Shown here: piece after piece, positions 55,639-64,000 of the stretch | Position numbering within the stretch: position 1 is the stretch's first letter | How the letters are laid out: the number at the start of each line of letters is the position of its first letter | Assembly (NCBI GenBank): GCA_004556565.1 | Contig: SFGN01000013.1 | Coordinates: forward strand, 1-64,000 | Source of the DNA: Lachnospiraceae bacterium | GTDB lineage: Bacteria > Bacillota > Clostridia > Lachnospirales > Lachnospiraceae | Direction: 5' to 3' | DNA: 64,000 nt | Notes under the pieces: model-generated | What the model was told of the DNA's origin: nothing | Seen by the model: only the letters and a program-made list of their open reading frames with translations | Databases searched by the model: none | Program-made: the position numbers and the translations under genes

Positions 55639-56820
55639 ATGAAACGAAAGAAAGTAAGCAGTACGTTACTGACAACGCTTTTGGCATGTTCGCTCATTGT
55701 GACTCCTGTATTTGCGACACCAGAGGAGGATTACAGGGCACAGCAGCAAGAACAGGAAAAGAAGCAGTCCGAACTGGAAGGGCAGAAGGCGGGTGTTCAG
55801 TCTGAAGTGAACGATCTTCAGACACAGCTCAGTAATTTGATGATCAAGATGAATGAACTGCAGTACCAGCTGATTGAAAAAGGCCAGGAAGTCGCGCAGG
55901 CTCAGGAAGATCTGGCTGCGGCGGAAGCAAAGGAGCAGCAGCAGTATGAGGATATGATGCTCCGTATCAAGTATATGTACGAAGAAGGCGATAATTCTGC
56001 TTTGGAACGAGTTGCATCTTCAGGAAGTATTGCCGAAGCTCTCAGTCAGGCGGAATATGTACAGAAAGTTCATGAATATGACCGCGAGATGCTTCAGGAA
56101 TATGCCAAGACTGTTCAGGAAGTGGAAGATCTGAAAGAGACTCTTGAGAGCGAAATGGTAGAGCTGGAAGGAATCCAGGCAGAGTATGAGGTTCAGTCCA
56201 CAGAGCTGAACGAGACTATTGAGTCCAAGAGTGCGGAAGTAGAAAATCTGGACGCACAGATCCAGGAAGCTGCGCGCCTTGCGGCGGAAGCATCTGCAAA
56301 AGCCGAGGAAGCTGCAGCAGAAGCAGCAAGGAAAGCAGCGGAAGAGGCAGCAAGAAAGGCTGCAGAAGAGGAAGCGGCACGTCAGCAGCAGAACAATAAT
56401 AACAATAATACCACAGGGGATAATACAACAGGAAATAACAATTCAGATAACAGTACAACACCGCCGCAGACATTTGTGCCGGATTATAATCAGAGTGCCG
56501 CAGACATCATTGTGGCTGCAGCGTGGTCTCAGGTAGGAGTTGCAATGTATGGCTGGGGAACACAGATTCCGTATGTATCGTTTGACTGTTCCGGACTGAC
56601 ACAGTGGTGTTACAGACAGGCGGGGATTTCAATTCCAAGAACAGATATCACACAGCTCAATGCGGGGACGATCGTGAGTAATCCGATGCCGGGAGATATC
56701 TGCTGGACACCTGGACATGTTGCAATCTATATCGGCAACGGCCAGATGATTGAGGCACAGCAGACGGGAGTTCCGATTTGTGTAAGCCGGGTTCGTGCTA
56801 CATATTATGTAAGATATTAA
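55639..56820 (+). CDS. Secreted NlpC/P60 peptidoglycan hydrolase with coiled coil (CwlO/PcsB-like)
   Basis: A 393-aa exported D,L-endopeptidase. Signal peptide 1-27 (ends PVFATPEE). Residues about 30-250 are a long coiled coil rich in Gln, Glu and Ala (EKKQSELEGQKAGVQSEVND), then an Asn/Thr-rich linker (about 252-275), then the NlpC/P60 domain: catalytic Cys in VSFDCSGLTQWCY, His in TPGHVAIYIGNGQMIEA. Proteins of this layout are held inactive by the coiled coil and switched on by FtsEX at the membrane. It is monocistronic with its own promoter and terminator. Confidence 0.93.
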   Translation: MKRKKVSSTLLTTLLACSLIVTPVFATPEEDYRAQQQEQEKKQSELEGQKAGVQSEVNDLQTQLSNLMIKMNELQYQLIEKGQEVAQAQEDLAAAEAKEQQQYEDMMLRIKYMYEEGDNSALERVASSGSIAEALSQAEYVQKVHEYDREMLQEYAKTVQEVEDLKETLESEMVELEGIQAEYEVQSTELNETIESKSAEVENLDAQIQEAARLAAEASAKAEEAAAEAARKAAEEAARKAAEEEAARQQQNNNNNNTTGDNTTGNNNSDNSTTPPQTFVPDYNQSAADIIVAAAWSQVGVAMYGWGTQIPYVSFDCSGLTQWCYRQAGISIPRTDITQLNAGTIVSNPMPGDICWTPGHVAIYIGNGQMIEAQQTGVPICVSRVRATYYVRY

Positions 56821-56850
56821 TAACAATGATATAAAAGCATAAGAAACGAT

Positions 56851-56887
56851 AAAAACAGCTTTGCATTTTTTAGCAAAGCTGTTTTTT
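56851..56887. terminator. Bidirectional terminator
   Basis: AAAAACAGCTTTGC (56851-56864) pairs perfectly with GCAAAGCTGTTTTT (56873-56886), T-runs on both strands. It serves the NlpC/P60 gene and the convergent VOC gene. Confidence 0.9.
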
Positions 56888-56987
56888 GGCGTTTCGTTTA
56901 CAAACATTGTAAGAGTGTATAATAGGGAAATTTTCGCTTTCAGTGCCAATATACGAAGCAGGGATTCCGTCGTCATATTGCATATTT

Positions 56988-57350
56988 TTACGGAATGATC
57001 TCAAGCCAGTATCCGTCAGGATCTGAAATGAAATAGATGCCCATTGCGGGATTCTCATAGCAGATGCAGCCCATTTCCTTGTGTTTTGCATAAGCAGCAT
57101 CAAAATCGTCAGTCTTAAAAGCCAGGTGGAATTCGTTGTCACCCAGATTGTAAGGGCGGTTCATGTCACGTATCCATGTCAGCTCCAGCAGGTGCGGTGT
57201 TCTTCCGTCACCGAGATAGACAAGGATAAAGCTGCCGTCGTCAGCGTTAATTGTCCTTGTGACAGTAAGTCCCAGTGCTTCTTTATAAAACGAAAGAGAC
57301 TTTTCTAAATCATAGACATTCAGATTGTTATGCGCAAAAGAAAAAATCAT
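56988..57350 (-). CDS. VOC-family protein, lactoylglutathione lyase-like
   Basis: A 120-aa protein with two beta-alpha-beta-beta-beta units. Metal ligands at the usual places are H7 (FAHNNLNV), Glu in LLELTW, His in NEFHLAFKTDD and Glu in GYWLEIIP, so the glyoxalase I arrangement is complete. It may remove methylglyoxal, but other VOC reactions cannot be excluded. GGAGG lies upstream of the start. Single gene on the minus strand. Confidence 0.88.
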   Translation of the reverse strand: MIFSFAHNNLNVYDLEKSLSFYKEALGLTVTRTINADDGSFILVYLGDGRTPHLLELTWIRDMNRPYNLGDNEFHLAFKTDDFDAAYAKHKEMGCICYENPAMGIYFISDPDGYWLEIIP

Positions 57351-57435
57351 AAATCAGTTCCTCCATAATCATAATATTGTTCTGTTTAACAGCTATATTT
57401 TATCATACCTGCAGTATAATACAACAATAAACTTC

Positions 57436-57464
57436 TTGCATTTGACAAGGTTATATGCTATACT
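57436..57464 (+). promoter_or_regulatory. Promoter and leader of rpsB-tsf
   Basis: TTGCAT (57436-57441), a 17-base spacer and TATACT (57459-57464). The leader of about 140 bases (57471-57611) has GC-rich complementary parts and may bind ribosomal protein S2, as in other bacteria; no defined motif was recognised. Confidence 0.6.
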
Positions 57465-57611
57465 CTGAATGTTGCAAAAAACACGTATATGCGATAGCTC
57501 TGACGGTGCCTAAGAACGCTGGTTGGAAGTATTTGATACACGATCTAACGGCGGGACGGTCTCGGAGCCGGGAGTATATGCGGAAGATTAAAACCAATGG
57601 AGGAAAGAAAC

Positions 57612-58346
57612 ATGAGCGTTATTTCAATGAAACAGCTTTTGGAAGCAGGTGTTCATTTTGGACATCAGACAAGAAGATGGAACCCGAAGATGGCTCCGTA
57701 CATTTACACAGAGAGAAATGGTATCTATATCATCGACCTGCAGAAATCTGTAGGAATGGTTGACGATGCATACAAGGCAGTTGCAGATATCGCTGCAGAG
57801 GGCGGCACGATCCTGTTCGTAGGAACAAAGAAACAGGCCCAGGACGCAATCAAGACAGAAGCAGAGCGCTGCGGAATGTTCTATGTAAATGAAAGATGGC
57901 TTGGCGGTATGCTGACAAACTTCAAGACAATCCAGAGCCGTATCCAGAGACTCAAAGAGATCGAGAGAATGTCTGAGGACGGAACATTTGATGTACTTCC
58001 GAAGAAAGAAGTTATCGAACTGAAGAAAGAATGGGAGAAGCTTGAGAAGAACCTTGGCGGTATCAAGGAAATGAAGAGAGTGCCGGATGCAATCTTCATC
58101 GTAGATCCGAAGAAAGAAAGAATCTGTGTTCAGGAAGCACATGCACTTGGAATTCCGCTGATCGGTATCTGTGATACAAACTGCGATCCGGAAGAACTGG
58201 ATTATGTAATCCCGGGCAATGATGATGCAATCAGAGCAGTTAAGCTGATCGTTTCCAAGATGGCTGATGCAGTTATCGAAGCTAATCAGGGAGAAGCCGG
58301 AGAATATGAGGAACCGGCAGAAGCTGAGGAAGTTGTAGAAGAATAA
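57612..58346 (+). CDS. rpsB: 30S ribosomal protein S2
   Basis: A 244-aa protein of the small ribosomal subunit. [36 protein letters not shown] and [15 protein letters not shown] are diagnostic. It ends with an acidic tail. GGAGG precedes ATG 57612; five further codons are open upstream. tsf follows, the universal pair. Confidence 0.98.
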   Translation: MSVISMKQLLEAGVHFGHQTRRWNPKMAPYIYTERNGIYIIDLQKSVGMVDDAYKAVADIAAEGGTILFVGTKKQAQDAIKTEAERCGMFYVNERWLGGMLTNFKTIQSRIQRLKEIERMSEDGTFDVLPKKEVIELKKEWEKLEKNLGGIKEMKRVPDAIFIVDPKKERICVQEAHALGIPLIGICDTNCDPEELDYVIPGNDDAIRAVKLIVSKMADAVIEANQGEAGEYEEPAEAEEVVEE

Positions 58347-58372
58347 TCTGCCGTGCGGCGCATGGTATTACG

Positions 58373-58400
58373 GAAAGTGCGTTTCGGCGCACTTTCGTTT
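58373..58400 (+). terminator. Hairpin between rpsB and tsf
   Basis: GAAAGTGCG (58373-58381) pairs perfectly with CGCACTTTC (58388-58396), followed by only three T, so it probably reduces rather than stops reading into tsf, or protects the rpsB mRNA end. Confidence 0.55.
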
Positions 58401-58454
58401 AAAAATCAGAAGATTTGGCATATTTAACAAAGTTAACGATGGAGGAATAGAATC

Positions 58455-59375
58455 ATGGCAATCACAGCAGGCATGGTAAAAGAATTAAGAGAAATGACAG
58501 GCGCAGGAATGATGGACTGCAAGAAGGCTCTTACCGCTACTGACGGTAATATGGATGCAGCAATCGAATTCCTGAGGAAGAACGGACAGGCGAAAGCAGA
58601 GAAGAAAGCCGGAAGAATCGCAGCAGAAGGTATTGTAAGAGCTGTTGTTAAGGATGATAAAGTGGCAGCAGTCGTAGAGGTTAACTCCGAGACAGACTTT
58701 GTTGCCAAGAATGAGACATTCCAGGAGTTTGTAGAAGCAGTTGCAAATCAGGCTGCAGACACAGACGCTGCTGATATGGATGCATTTATGGCAGAAGCAT
58801 GGCAGGCGGATCCGTCCAAGACAGTGAAAGAAGCACTTGTTGAGAAGATTTCTGTTATCGGAGAGAATCTGAACATCAGAAGATTTGAGAAGATCGTAAC
58901 AGACGGATGCGTTGTTGCTTACATCCACGGCGGCGGACGTATCGGTGTTCTTGTTGAGGCTGATACAGATGTTGTAAACGATGCAATTAAAACATGCCTT
59001 AAGAACGTGGCTATGCAGGTTGCGGCAATGTCTCCGAAGTATGTATCCCGTTCAGAAGTATCTCAGGAATATATGGATCATGAGAAAGAGATCCTGCTTG
59101 CTCAGGCTACAAAGGAAAATCCGGAAAAACCGGCAAATATCATCGAAAAGATGATTATCGGACGTCTGAACAAAGAGCTGAAAGAAATCTGTCTGCTTGA
59201 CCAGGTTTATGTTCAGGACAGCGATCTGACAGTTGCAAAATATGTTGAAAAGGTAGCAAAGGAAAACGGTGCTTCCGTAACTGTTAAGAGATTCGTTCGT
59301 TTCGAGACAGGTGAAGGTATCGAGAAGAAGGTTGACGATTTTGCGGCAGAGGTAGCTGCACAGGCAGGCCTGTAA
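58455..59375 (+). CDS. tsf: Translation elongation factor Ts
   Basis: A 306-aa nucleotide-exchange factor for EF-Tu. The N-terminal signature ELREMTGAGMMDCKKAL, then VVEVNSETDFVAKNETF and VAYIHGGGRIGVLVE in the core are typical. GGAGGAATAG precedes the start. It ends with a strong terminator that is followed by the second copy of the 48-bp repeat. Confidence 0.98.
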   Translation: MAITAGMVKELREMTGAGMMDCKKALTATDGNMDAAIEFLRKNGQAKAEKKAGRIAAEGIVRAVVKDDKVAAVVEVNSETDFVAKNETFQEFVEAVANQAADTDAADMDAFMAEAWQADPSKTVKEALVEKISVIGENLNIRRFEKIVTDGCVVAYIHGGGRIGVLVEADTDVVNDAIKTCLKNVAMQVAAMSPKYVSRSEVSQEYMDHEKEILLAQATKENPEKPANIIEKMIIGRLNKELKEICLLDQVYVQDSDLTVAKYVEKVAKENGASVTVKRFVRFETGEGIEKKVDDFAAEVAAQAGL

Positions 59376-59435
59376 TCCGGGTGTCTGCTTACAGACAGCA
59401 GATGAAGGGAATACTAAGCAAATTTCATTTTTATG

Positions 59436-59464
59436 ATCCCGGACAGAAATGTCCGGGATTATTT
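59436..59464 (+). terminator. Terminator of rpsB-tsf
   Basis: ATCCCGGACA (59436-59445) pairs perfectly with TGTCCGGGAT (59450-59459), GAAA loop, then TTATTT. Confidence 0.85.
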
Positions 59465-59509
59465 GTTGCCAAGCATATGAAAAAATGGTCCGGTGGACCA
59501 TTTTTGAGT
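59462..59509. repeat. 48-bp dispersed repeat, copy 2
   Basis: Identical to 184-231 except one base. It again begins in the T-tract of a terminator and carries the AAAAATGGTCC-GGT-GGACCATTTTT hairpin. Flanking sequence of the two copies is unrelated. Confidence 0.85.
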
Positions 59510-59572
59510 CATAACGACGGGGGAAATGAACACCGGGGTGGCTGAATGCAGGGCGGATAAAGGATTGGCAAT

Positions 59573-60022
59573 ATGTGGTTATATGTTATACTATTTGGAA
59601 TCCTTGCCGCAGCAGCGGCGATGGATATCAAAAAAAGAGAGATCAGTAATCAAATCTGTGCGGCAGTGCTGCTGCTTTTGCTTCCGGCGTGCTTATGCCG
59701 ACCGGGGGTATCTTTTGCGGACAGGATCGCAGGCGGGCTTTGTGTAAGCACTCCGATGTTTCTTATAAGCCTCTTCAGGAAAGGCGCATTCGGCGGAGGC
59801 GATATTAAGCTTACGGCATGCTGCGGGATGATTCTCGGATGGAAGATTACAATGGTTTCTATGATATTTGCAGTTCTGTCCGGAGGAATCTGGGGTGCAG
59901 GTCTCATGGTATTGTGCGGAAAAGAGAAAGTACAGGATTTTCCTTTCGGACCGTTTCTTTTCCTGGGGGTGATGGCAGGTGTATTGTTTGGAGACGCTTT
60001 TCTTACATGGTTTTTTGCGTGA
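59573..60022 (+). CDS. Prepilin peptidase (A24 family), short form
   Basis: A 149-aa membrane protease with about five helices. The two catalytic aspartates are D18 (MDIKKREI) and D77 (FGGGDIKLTA), the pattern of type IV prepilin peptidases. The N-terminal cysteine-rich methylation domain of PilD is absent, as in TadV/CpaA-like forms. No pilin genes are in the window. It is convergent with the deacetylase gene, 2 bases apart. Confidence 0.88.
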   Translation: MWLYVILFGILAAAAAMDIKKREISNQICAAVLLLLLPACLCRPGVSFADRIAGGLCVSTPMFLISLFRKGAFGGGDIKLTACCGMILGWKITMVSMIFAVLSGGIWGAGLMVLCGKEKVQDFPFGPFLFLGVMAGVLFGDAFLTWFFA

Positions 60023-60024
60023 GG

Positions 60025-60864
60025 TTATGATGTCAGGTCGCTTAACGTACCGAAGGTGTATCCCATTTCTTCCCAGCGGGTCAGCAGCTCATCAAGAATT
60101 TCTGCATTGGTTTTCGATGTGCTGTGAAGCAGGACGATTGCACCGGGGTGAATGCGTGTGAGAAGCTTATCTAAGGCTTCTTCTTTTGTCGGCTGGTCGT
60201 TTTCGTACCAGTCCACATAGGCAAGACTCCAGAAAAAGGTTTTGTATCCAAGATCTTTTGCCATCTGCAGGTTCAGCTCACTGTATTTTCCTTGCGGAGG
60301 GCGGTAGAACTTCGTCATTTCCTCCCCTGTGATTTCCAGGTATTTATCTTCAACATCCTTTAATTCCTTTTCAAAGGCATCCTTAGAGGCGAGCTGGGAC
60401 ATATCAGGATGATGCCATGTGTGATTTCCGACTGTATGGCCCTCATTTTTCATTCTGAGTATAAGATCGGGCTGTGATTCCAGATAAGTACCTACAACAA
60501 AAAAAGTGGCGGAGACATTGTGTTTTTTTAATGCATCAAGGATGGCGGGCGTATTGCCGTTTTCATATCCGGCATCAAAAGTGAGGTAAATTATTTTCTC
60601 ATCCGTATCTGCCGCATAATAGGCATCATATTGGGCAAGTTCTTCAATTGTAGCATTTCCTACAGGTCGTGTTCCGTCTCCCTGAAAGCTAAGCCCCCAG
60701 TTCCCTTCTGCGGATGTCATGATGGATTCGGGTGAAATGCGTTTCATTGCTTTTGCGGTGAAATGTCCGGCAAAGTAAGCGGCTGAAAATAAGAGGACAA
60801 TACCAAAGAGACGAAGAGCAACTTTAAAATAGAAAGAGAAATTATTTTGTTTAAATATCTGCAT
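60025..60864 (-). CDS. Polysaccharide deacetylase, PdaA-like (cortex delta-lactam)
   Basis: A 279-aa NodB-fold deacetylase with an N-terminal membrane helix (about 14-34). Catalytic motifs: TFDAGYENGNTPAIL (PdaA branch has TFDAG instead of TFDDG), HTVGNHTWHHPDM with the zinc histidines, FYRPPQGKYSE, and LLHSTSKTNAEIL. PdaA removes acetyl groups from MurNAc so that muramic delta-lactam can form in spore cortex. The likely sporulation promoter upstream and sigK elsewhere in the window fit. The gene name pdaA is probable. Confidence 0.85.
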   Translation of the reverse strand: MQIFKQNNFSFYFKVALRLFGIVLLFSAAYFAGHFTAKAMKRISPESIMTSAEGNWGLSFQGDGTRPVGNATIEELAQYDAYYAADTDEKIIYLTFDAGYENGNTPAILDALKKHNVSATFFVVGTYLESQPDLILRMKNEGHTVGNHTWHHPDMSQLASKDAFEKELKDVEDKYLEITGEEMTKFYRPPQGKYSELNLQMAKDLGYKTFFWSLAYVDWYENDQPTKEEALDKLLTRIHPGAIVLLHSTSKTNAEILDELLTRWEEMGYTFGTLSDLTS

Positions 60865-60888
60865 GGAATTACCTTAGACTTTTTATAC

Positions 60889-60916
60889 AATGTATGTTCA
60901 TAACAAAAGATTATGA
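60889..60916 (-). promoter_or_regulatory. Possible sigma-E-type promoter of the deacetylase gene
   Basis: On the minus strand TCATAAT (60910-60916), 13 bases, then CATACATT (60889-60896). The -10 fits the sigma-E consensus CATACAHT exactly and the -35 fits KMATATT in 6 of 7. PdaA of Bacillus is made in the forespore under sigma-G, so the compartment is uncertain. Confidence 0.35.
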
Positions 60917-61018
60917 GCAAAATTGTTTTAAGTTGCCATGCAAATAAAAAATAAGAGCAGGCAATAAATTATTTAGTATTTCAAATCCCTGTCTGCTTGA
61001 ATGTTTATAGGAGATCAA

Positions 61019-61810
61019 ATGAAAAAATCAGCATTATTTTTTGATATTGACGGGACGATATTAAGTGAATTTACCGGGGAAATCCCCGACAGCACTTTAA
61101 AAGCTTTTGAGCAGGCACAAAAGAACGGACATCTGTTGTTTATTAATTCCGGACGGACATGGATATGTATTCCGGATGAAATCCGGAAATATCCGTTTGA
61201 CGGATATCTCTGTGGATGTGGTTCTTATCTTGTTTTTCGTGATCAGGTGATTCTGGAAAGTCATCTGAGTCTGGAACGAGGAAAAGAAATTATAGATAAA
61301 ATGCTGGAATGTGGATTAGACGGAATCATGGAAGGTACGGATGATATTTATTTCCATAGGGACAAATCCAGATTTCCGGATGTAGAAAGAATCCGTTATA
61401 TCTTTAAAGAACAGAATATCGGAATTGATAAATATATAAAAGATGACAGCTTTGTTTATGATAAATTCTGTGTTTTTGCAGATGAAAAAAGTGACAAAGA
61501 AGAATTTTTTAAGTTTCTTTCGAAAGATATGAAAATCATAGACAGGGGAAATGAAATGTATGAGATCATACAGAAACCGTATTCAAAAGGAACGGCATGC
61601 GGGATAATCCTGAAAGAACTGGGGATATCTCTGGAAGATGCTTATGTGTTCGGTGACAGCTCAAATGATGTTGAGATGTTCCAATTCGCAAAACATGCTG
61701 TTGCAATGGGCGTGCACGCGGAAGTGCTGGAACCTTATACAGAGTTTGTTACAAAAACGGTAGAAGACGGCGGAATCGCGTATGCGATGAAGCATTACGG
61801 GCTGATTTGA
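61019..61810 (+). CDS. HAD-family (Cof-type) phosphatase
   Basis: A 263-aa HAD IIB hydrolase. Motif I FFDIDGTILSE, motif II INSGRTW, lysine in QKPYSKGTACGIIL and motif IV VFGDSSNDVEMFQFA are complete; a cap domain lies between. Members dephosphorylate sugar phosphates or flavin mononucleotide; the substrate is not readable. AGGAG before ATG 61019 decides the start. Confidence 0.9.
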   Translation: MKKSALFFDIDGTILSEFTGEIPDSTLKAFEQAQKNGHLLFINSGRTWICIPDEIRKYPFDGYLCGCGSYLVFRDQVILESHLSLERGKEIIDKMLECGLDGIMEGTDDIYFHRDKSRFPDVERIRYIFKEQNIGIDKYIKDDSFVYDKFCVFADEKSDKEEFFKFLSKDMKIIDRGNEMYEIIQKPYSKGTACGIILKELGISLEDAYVFGDSSNDVEMFQFAKHAVAMGVHAEVLEPYTEFVTKTVEDGGIAYAMKHYGLI

Positions 61811-61862
61811 CCTGTCTTAAGAGTTTTCCTGCGAATCTAAGACTTACTGCAATTCCTGGCGC

Positions 61863-61906
61863 GGGATTCGGCCCTGCCAAGCAGGCGTAATATGAAACCG
61901 AATCCC
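61863..61906. repeat. Nested inverted repeat behind the HAD gene
   Basis: GGGATTCGG (61863-61871) pairs with CCGAATCCC (61898-61906) around an inner CCTGC-CAA-GCAGG hairpin (61873-61885). It lacks a T-run, so it is not a normal terminator. It shares the stem-within-stem layout of the hairpin repeats but not their sequence. Confidence 0.45.
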
Positions 61907-61976
61907 TGCGTATCCACGAAAAGCACAAATATCAGCAGGAATCTGTACATACAAATCTGTCAGACATCTGAAATAA

Positions 61977-62846
61977 TTATCTTGTAAAGTATTTTTCTTT
62001 TATAATCGGGATCGGCATATCTTTCCCGGTCCAGAGTTTAAATGCCTCGGCTCCCTGGTACATCAGCATATACAATCCATTGAAGGTGGCGCAGCCTGCT
62101 TCGCGCGCCAGCCGCAGCAGCATGGTTTCCTCCGGGTTATAAATCACATCAGAAACGATCAGGTCTTTGTGGAACATGGTCGGGTCTGTGATGATAGAAC
62201 GATTTACATTAGGAGCCATTCCGACTGAAGTTCCGTTTGTCAGGATGGCGCTGCCTGCAATTTCTCGGCGCAGGATGGATTCATCATCGAAATCAAACAG
62301 GCGGACTTTGCAGTCTGTACGTTCGTTCAGGTCAGAGACAATCCGTTCCGCGCGTGTATAAAACTCGTCATGGATGCTGAAAACAGAAATTTCGGAAACC
62401 CCGTCCAGAGCTGCCTGGACAAGAACGGAAGTGGCGGCTCCCCCTGCGCCGAGCAGGGTCATTTTTTTCCCGATAATATCGTGGCCTGCATCTTTTGCGG
62501 CAAGCATATATCCGGTGCCGTCGGTGGTGTATCCGGTAAAAATACCGTTATCATTTACAACAGTGTTGACAGCTCCGATGATTTCCGCTGCGGGTGAAAG
62601 CTTGTCACAGAGTGTGCACATCAGGTTTTTGTCCGGCATTGTCAGGTTAAAGCCGCGCACGTTCATGGCACGGAGTCCTTCTGCGGCAGCGGCGAGTTTG
62701 TCAGTGCCTACGTCAAATGCAAGATAAACATAGTCCAGACCAAGCTGCCGGAATGCTTCGTTATGCATCATAGGGGATATGCTGTGTGCGACAGGACTCC
62801 CCAGCAATCCTGTCAGGCGGGTATGCCCGGTTATCTCTTTCATCAT
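61977..62846 (-). CDS. aroE: Shikimate dehydrogenase
   Basis: A 289-aa NADPH enzyme reducing 3-dehydroshikimate to shikimate. LLGSPVAHSISPMMHNEAF binds substrate; the catalytic Lys is in NLTMPDKNLM; NTVVND and YTTDGTGYM follow; the cofactor motif is LLGAGGAATSVLVQAAL. AAGGAGG lies 8 bases before the ATG at 62846. It is the second gene of aroB-aroE, 37 bases behind aroB. Start codons further upstream crowd the ribosome site. Confidence 0.95.
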   Translation of the reverse strand: MMKEITGHTRLTGLLGSPVAHSISPMMHNEAFRQLGLDYVYLAFDVGTDKLAAAAEGLRAMNVRGFNLTMPDKNLMCTLCDKLSPAAEIIGAVNTVVNDNGIFTGYTTDGTGYMLAAKDAGHDIIGKKMTLLGAGGAATSVLVQAALDGVSEISVFSIHDEFYTRAERIVSDLNERTDCKVRLFDFDDESILRREIAGSAILTNGTSVGMAPNVNRSIITDPTMFHKDLIVSDVIYNPEETMLLRLAREAGCATFNGLYMLMYQGAEAFKLWTGKDMPIPIIKEKYFTR

Positions 62847-62883
62847 TATCAAAGCCTCCTTTGAAAGTATAATAATTCGTTGC

Positions 62884-63948
62884 TCAGATCATCATTGAAC
62901 TGTCGAAAAATTCTATTGTGGCCGGATGTACGTAACTGTCTCCGATTTCATGGAGCAGGACGATATTCAGGCTGTTATTCAGATTTTTCTTATCCAGCCG
63001 GATCGCATCGGTAAGTACGGAAACCGGCAGGCCGCATTCGTAAGGCAGTCCGTATGTGGTGAGAAGCTCTCTGATTTCATCTGCACATCCCTGCCGTGTA
63101 AGTCCGCAGTCTTCTGCCATGCGGGTGATCTGGTACATGCCGATAGCGACAGCCTCTCCATGGCTTTCTCTCTCATAATGGTAATATTGCTCAATAGTGT
63201 GGGCCAGAGTGTGCCCGAAATTCAGCAGCATACGTTCTCCGGTATCAAACTGGTCTTCCTCCACGACAATGCGTTTGATGTCCACACACCGGCTGATGAT
63301 GGACGGAAGGATTTCTTTCAGATCCTCAAAAGAAGAATGTGATTTTAATGTATGAAACAGAGCGCGATCTTTGATGCATCCGTATTTTATTACTTCTCCC
63401 ATACCGTCGTTGATAAAATGCCGTGGGAGTGTGTTCAGTACTTCCGGGTCGATCAATACCATCTTAGGCTGGAAAAATGCACCCACCAGGTTTTTGCCCT
63501 GGGGCAGGTCAACAGCAACTTTTCCACCGACCGAGGAATCGACCTGTGCCAGGAGAGAAGTAGGAATCTGTACTAGCTTTACCCCCCGTAAATAACTGGA
63601 AGCGGCAAAACCTGCCAAATCACCGATGACTCCGCCGCCCAGCGCAATAACAAGATCACTGCGGGAGATTTTCGCATCCAGCATCGCTTCATAAATTTTC
63701 GGCAGTGACTGAAAATTCTTGGTAGGCTCTCCGTGCGGAAGCACGAGAGTATGGCATTCATACCCTGAAAGGGAACGGATCAGTGTCTCCCCGTATAAAG
63801 GAAATACGTTGTCATCGGAAACAATCATAATTCTTCTGCCGCGGAAAAATCCGGAAATATATTCCCCGGCATTTTTCAGTATTCCGTTTTCAATATAGAT
63901 GGGATAACTGTTTTCTCCAAGATTCACAAGTAATTTTATAGTTTCCAT
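62884..63948 (-). CDS. aroB: 3-dehydroquinate synthase
   Basis: A 354-aa NAD- and metal-dependent enzyme that closes the ring in the shikimate pathway. ALGGGVIGDLAGFAASSYLRG binds NAD; IPTSLLAQVDSSVGGKVAVD and KNLVGAFFQP follow; metal ligands lie in GMGEVIKYG and the histidines of NFGHTLAHTIEQ. AAGGAGG precedes ATG 63948; the frame to 63981 overlaps that site. It forms an operon with aroE on the minus strand; its promoter lies outside the window. Confidence 0.96.
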   Translation of the reverse strand: METIKLLVNLGENSYPIYIENGILKNAGEYISGFFRGRRIMIVSDDNVFPLYGETLIRSLSGYECHTLVLPHGEPTKNFQSLPKIYEAMLDAKISRSDLVIALGGGVIGDLAGFAASSYLRGVKLVQIPTSLLAQVDSSVGGKVAVDLPQGKNLVGAFFQPKMVLIDPEVLNTLPRHFINDGMGEVIKYGCIKDRALFHTLKSHSSFEDLKEILPSIISRCVDIKRIVVEEDQFDTGERMLLNFGHTLAHTIEQYYHYERESHGEAVAIGMYQITRMAEDCGLTRQGCADEIRELLTTYGLPYECGLPVSVLTDAIRLDKKNLNNSLNIVLLHEIGDSYVHPATIEFFDSSMMI

Positions 63949-64000
63949 GTTTGGCCTCCTTATGTTCACAGAGGCGGGCATCAGGGATATATAAGGATTC

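Noticed and set aside
57471-57611. Known ribosomal-protein leader motif in front of rpsB
   Set aside because: Complementary blocks exist, but I could not match them to a defined family, so it is only mentioned with the promoter.

Overview
The window looks like core chromosome of a spore-forming, anaerobic Gram-positive of the class Clostridia, most likely family Lachnospiraceae. Signs of this are A/T-leaning DNA with AAGGAGG-type ribosome sites and consensus sigma-A promoters, a lysine riboswitch, CodY, a CIRCE element, a SigK sporulation factor, pyruvate formate-lyase with its activase, and families I associate with Lachnospiraceae (DUF4317, DUF5688, a histidine-less HPr-like protein, an OPT transporter followed by a PqqD protein). 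The genus call is inference; no search was run. I see no prophage, CRISPR array, integrase or intact insertion sequence.

Layout. 1-62 is the 3' end of a 23S rRNA, with no 5S gene behind it. Then come a lysine riboswitch with dapA and an SLH surface protein (300-2516), a small XRE regulator, an orphan promoter-terminator pair and tRNA-Trp (2601-3186), and an L,D-transpeptidase gene broken by a 20-bp tandem duplication (3303-4966). 5282-9625 is the pyruvate formate-lyase locus. 9900-14511 is a MarR-controlled heterodimeric ABC exporter. 14772-20989 and 21375-26053 form two translation and RNA-modification blocks (prmA, rsmE, a cysteine desulfurase, thiI, mtaB; ireB, ruvX, a DUF1292 gene, RNase J, trmR, a U32 protein). 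26062-29618 holds an alcohol dehydrogenase, an OPT transporter broken by a one-base frameshift, and a PqqD protein. 29833-36465 has sigK (minus strand) and comM-dprA-topA-codY. 37093-43679 has groESL, guaB, an amidase, aroK, yqeG and efp. 43930-49182 has a DUF5688 gene, tRNA-Arg, argS, an AlaX-type editing protein and a CPBP protease. 49254-55401 is glutamate synthase gltBD. 55639-63948 holds an NlpC/P60 hydrolase, a VOC protein, rpsB-tsf, a prepilin peptidase, a PdaA-like deacetylase, a HAD phosphatase, and aroE-aroB.

How the genes work together. Several loci make the aromatic and lysine/peptidoglycan precursors (dapA, aroB, aroE, aroK) and remodel the wall (L,D-transpeptidase, amidase, NlpC/P60, PdaA). 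A second theme is tRNA and ribosome quality: s4U by cysteine desulfurase plus ThiI, ms2t6A by MtaB, probable 5-methoxyuridine by U32 plus TrmR, Ala-tRNA editing, ArgS beside a tRNA-Arg, EF-P, RsmE and PrmA.

The most unusual content is between the genes. There are two small non-coding elements with GTAAC-ended inverted repeats and perfect 8-bp target duplications (one sits in the thiI stop codon and recreates it). A hairpin repeat family keeps its stems paired although their sequences differ between copies. A 48-bp element is found 47/48 identical behind two terminators 59 kb apart. Two genes are broken by simple, possibly reversible length changes.
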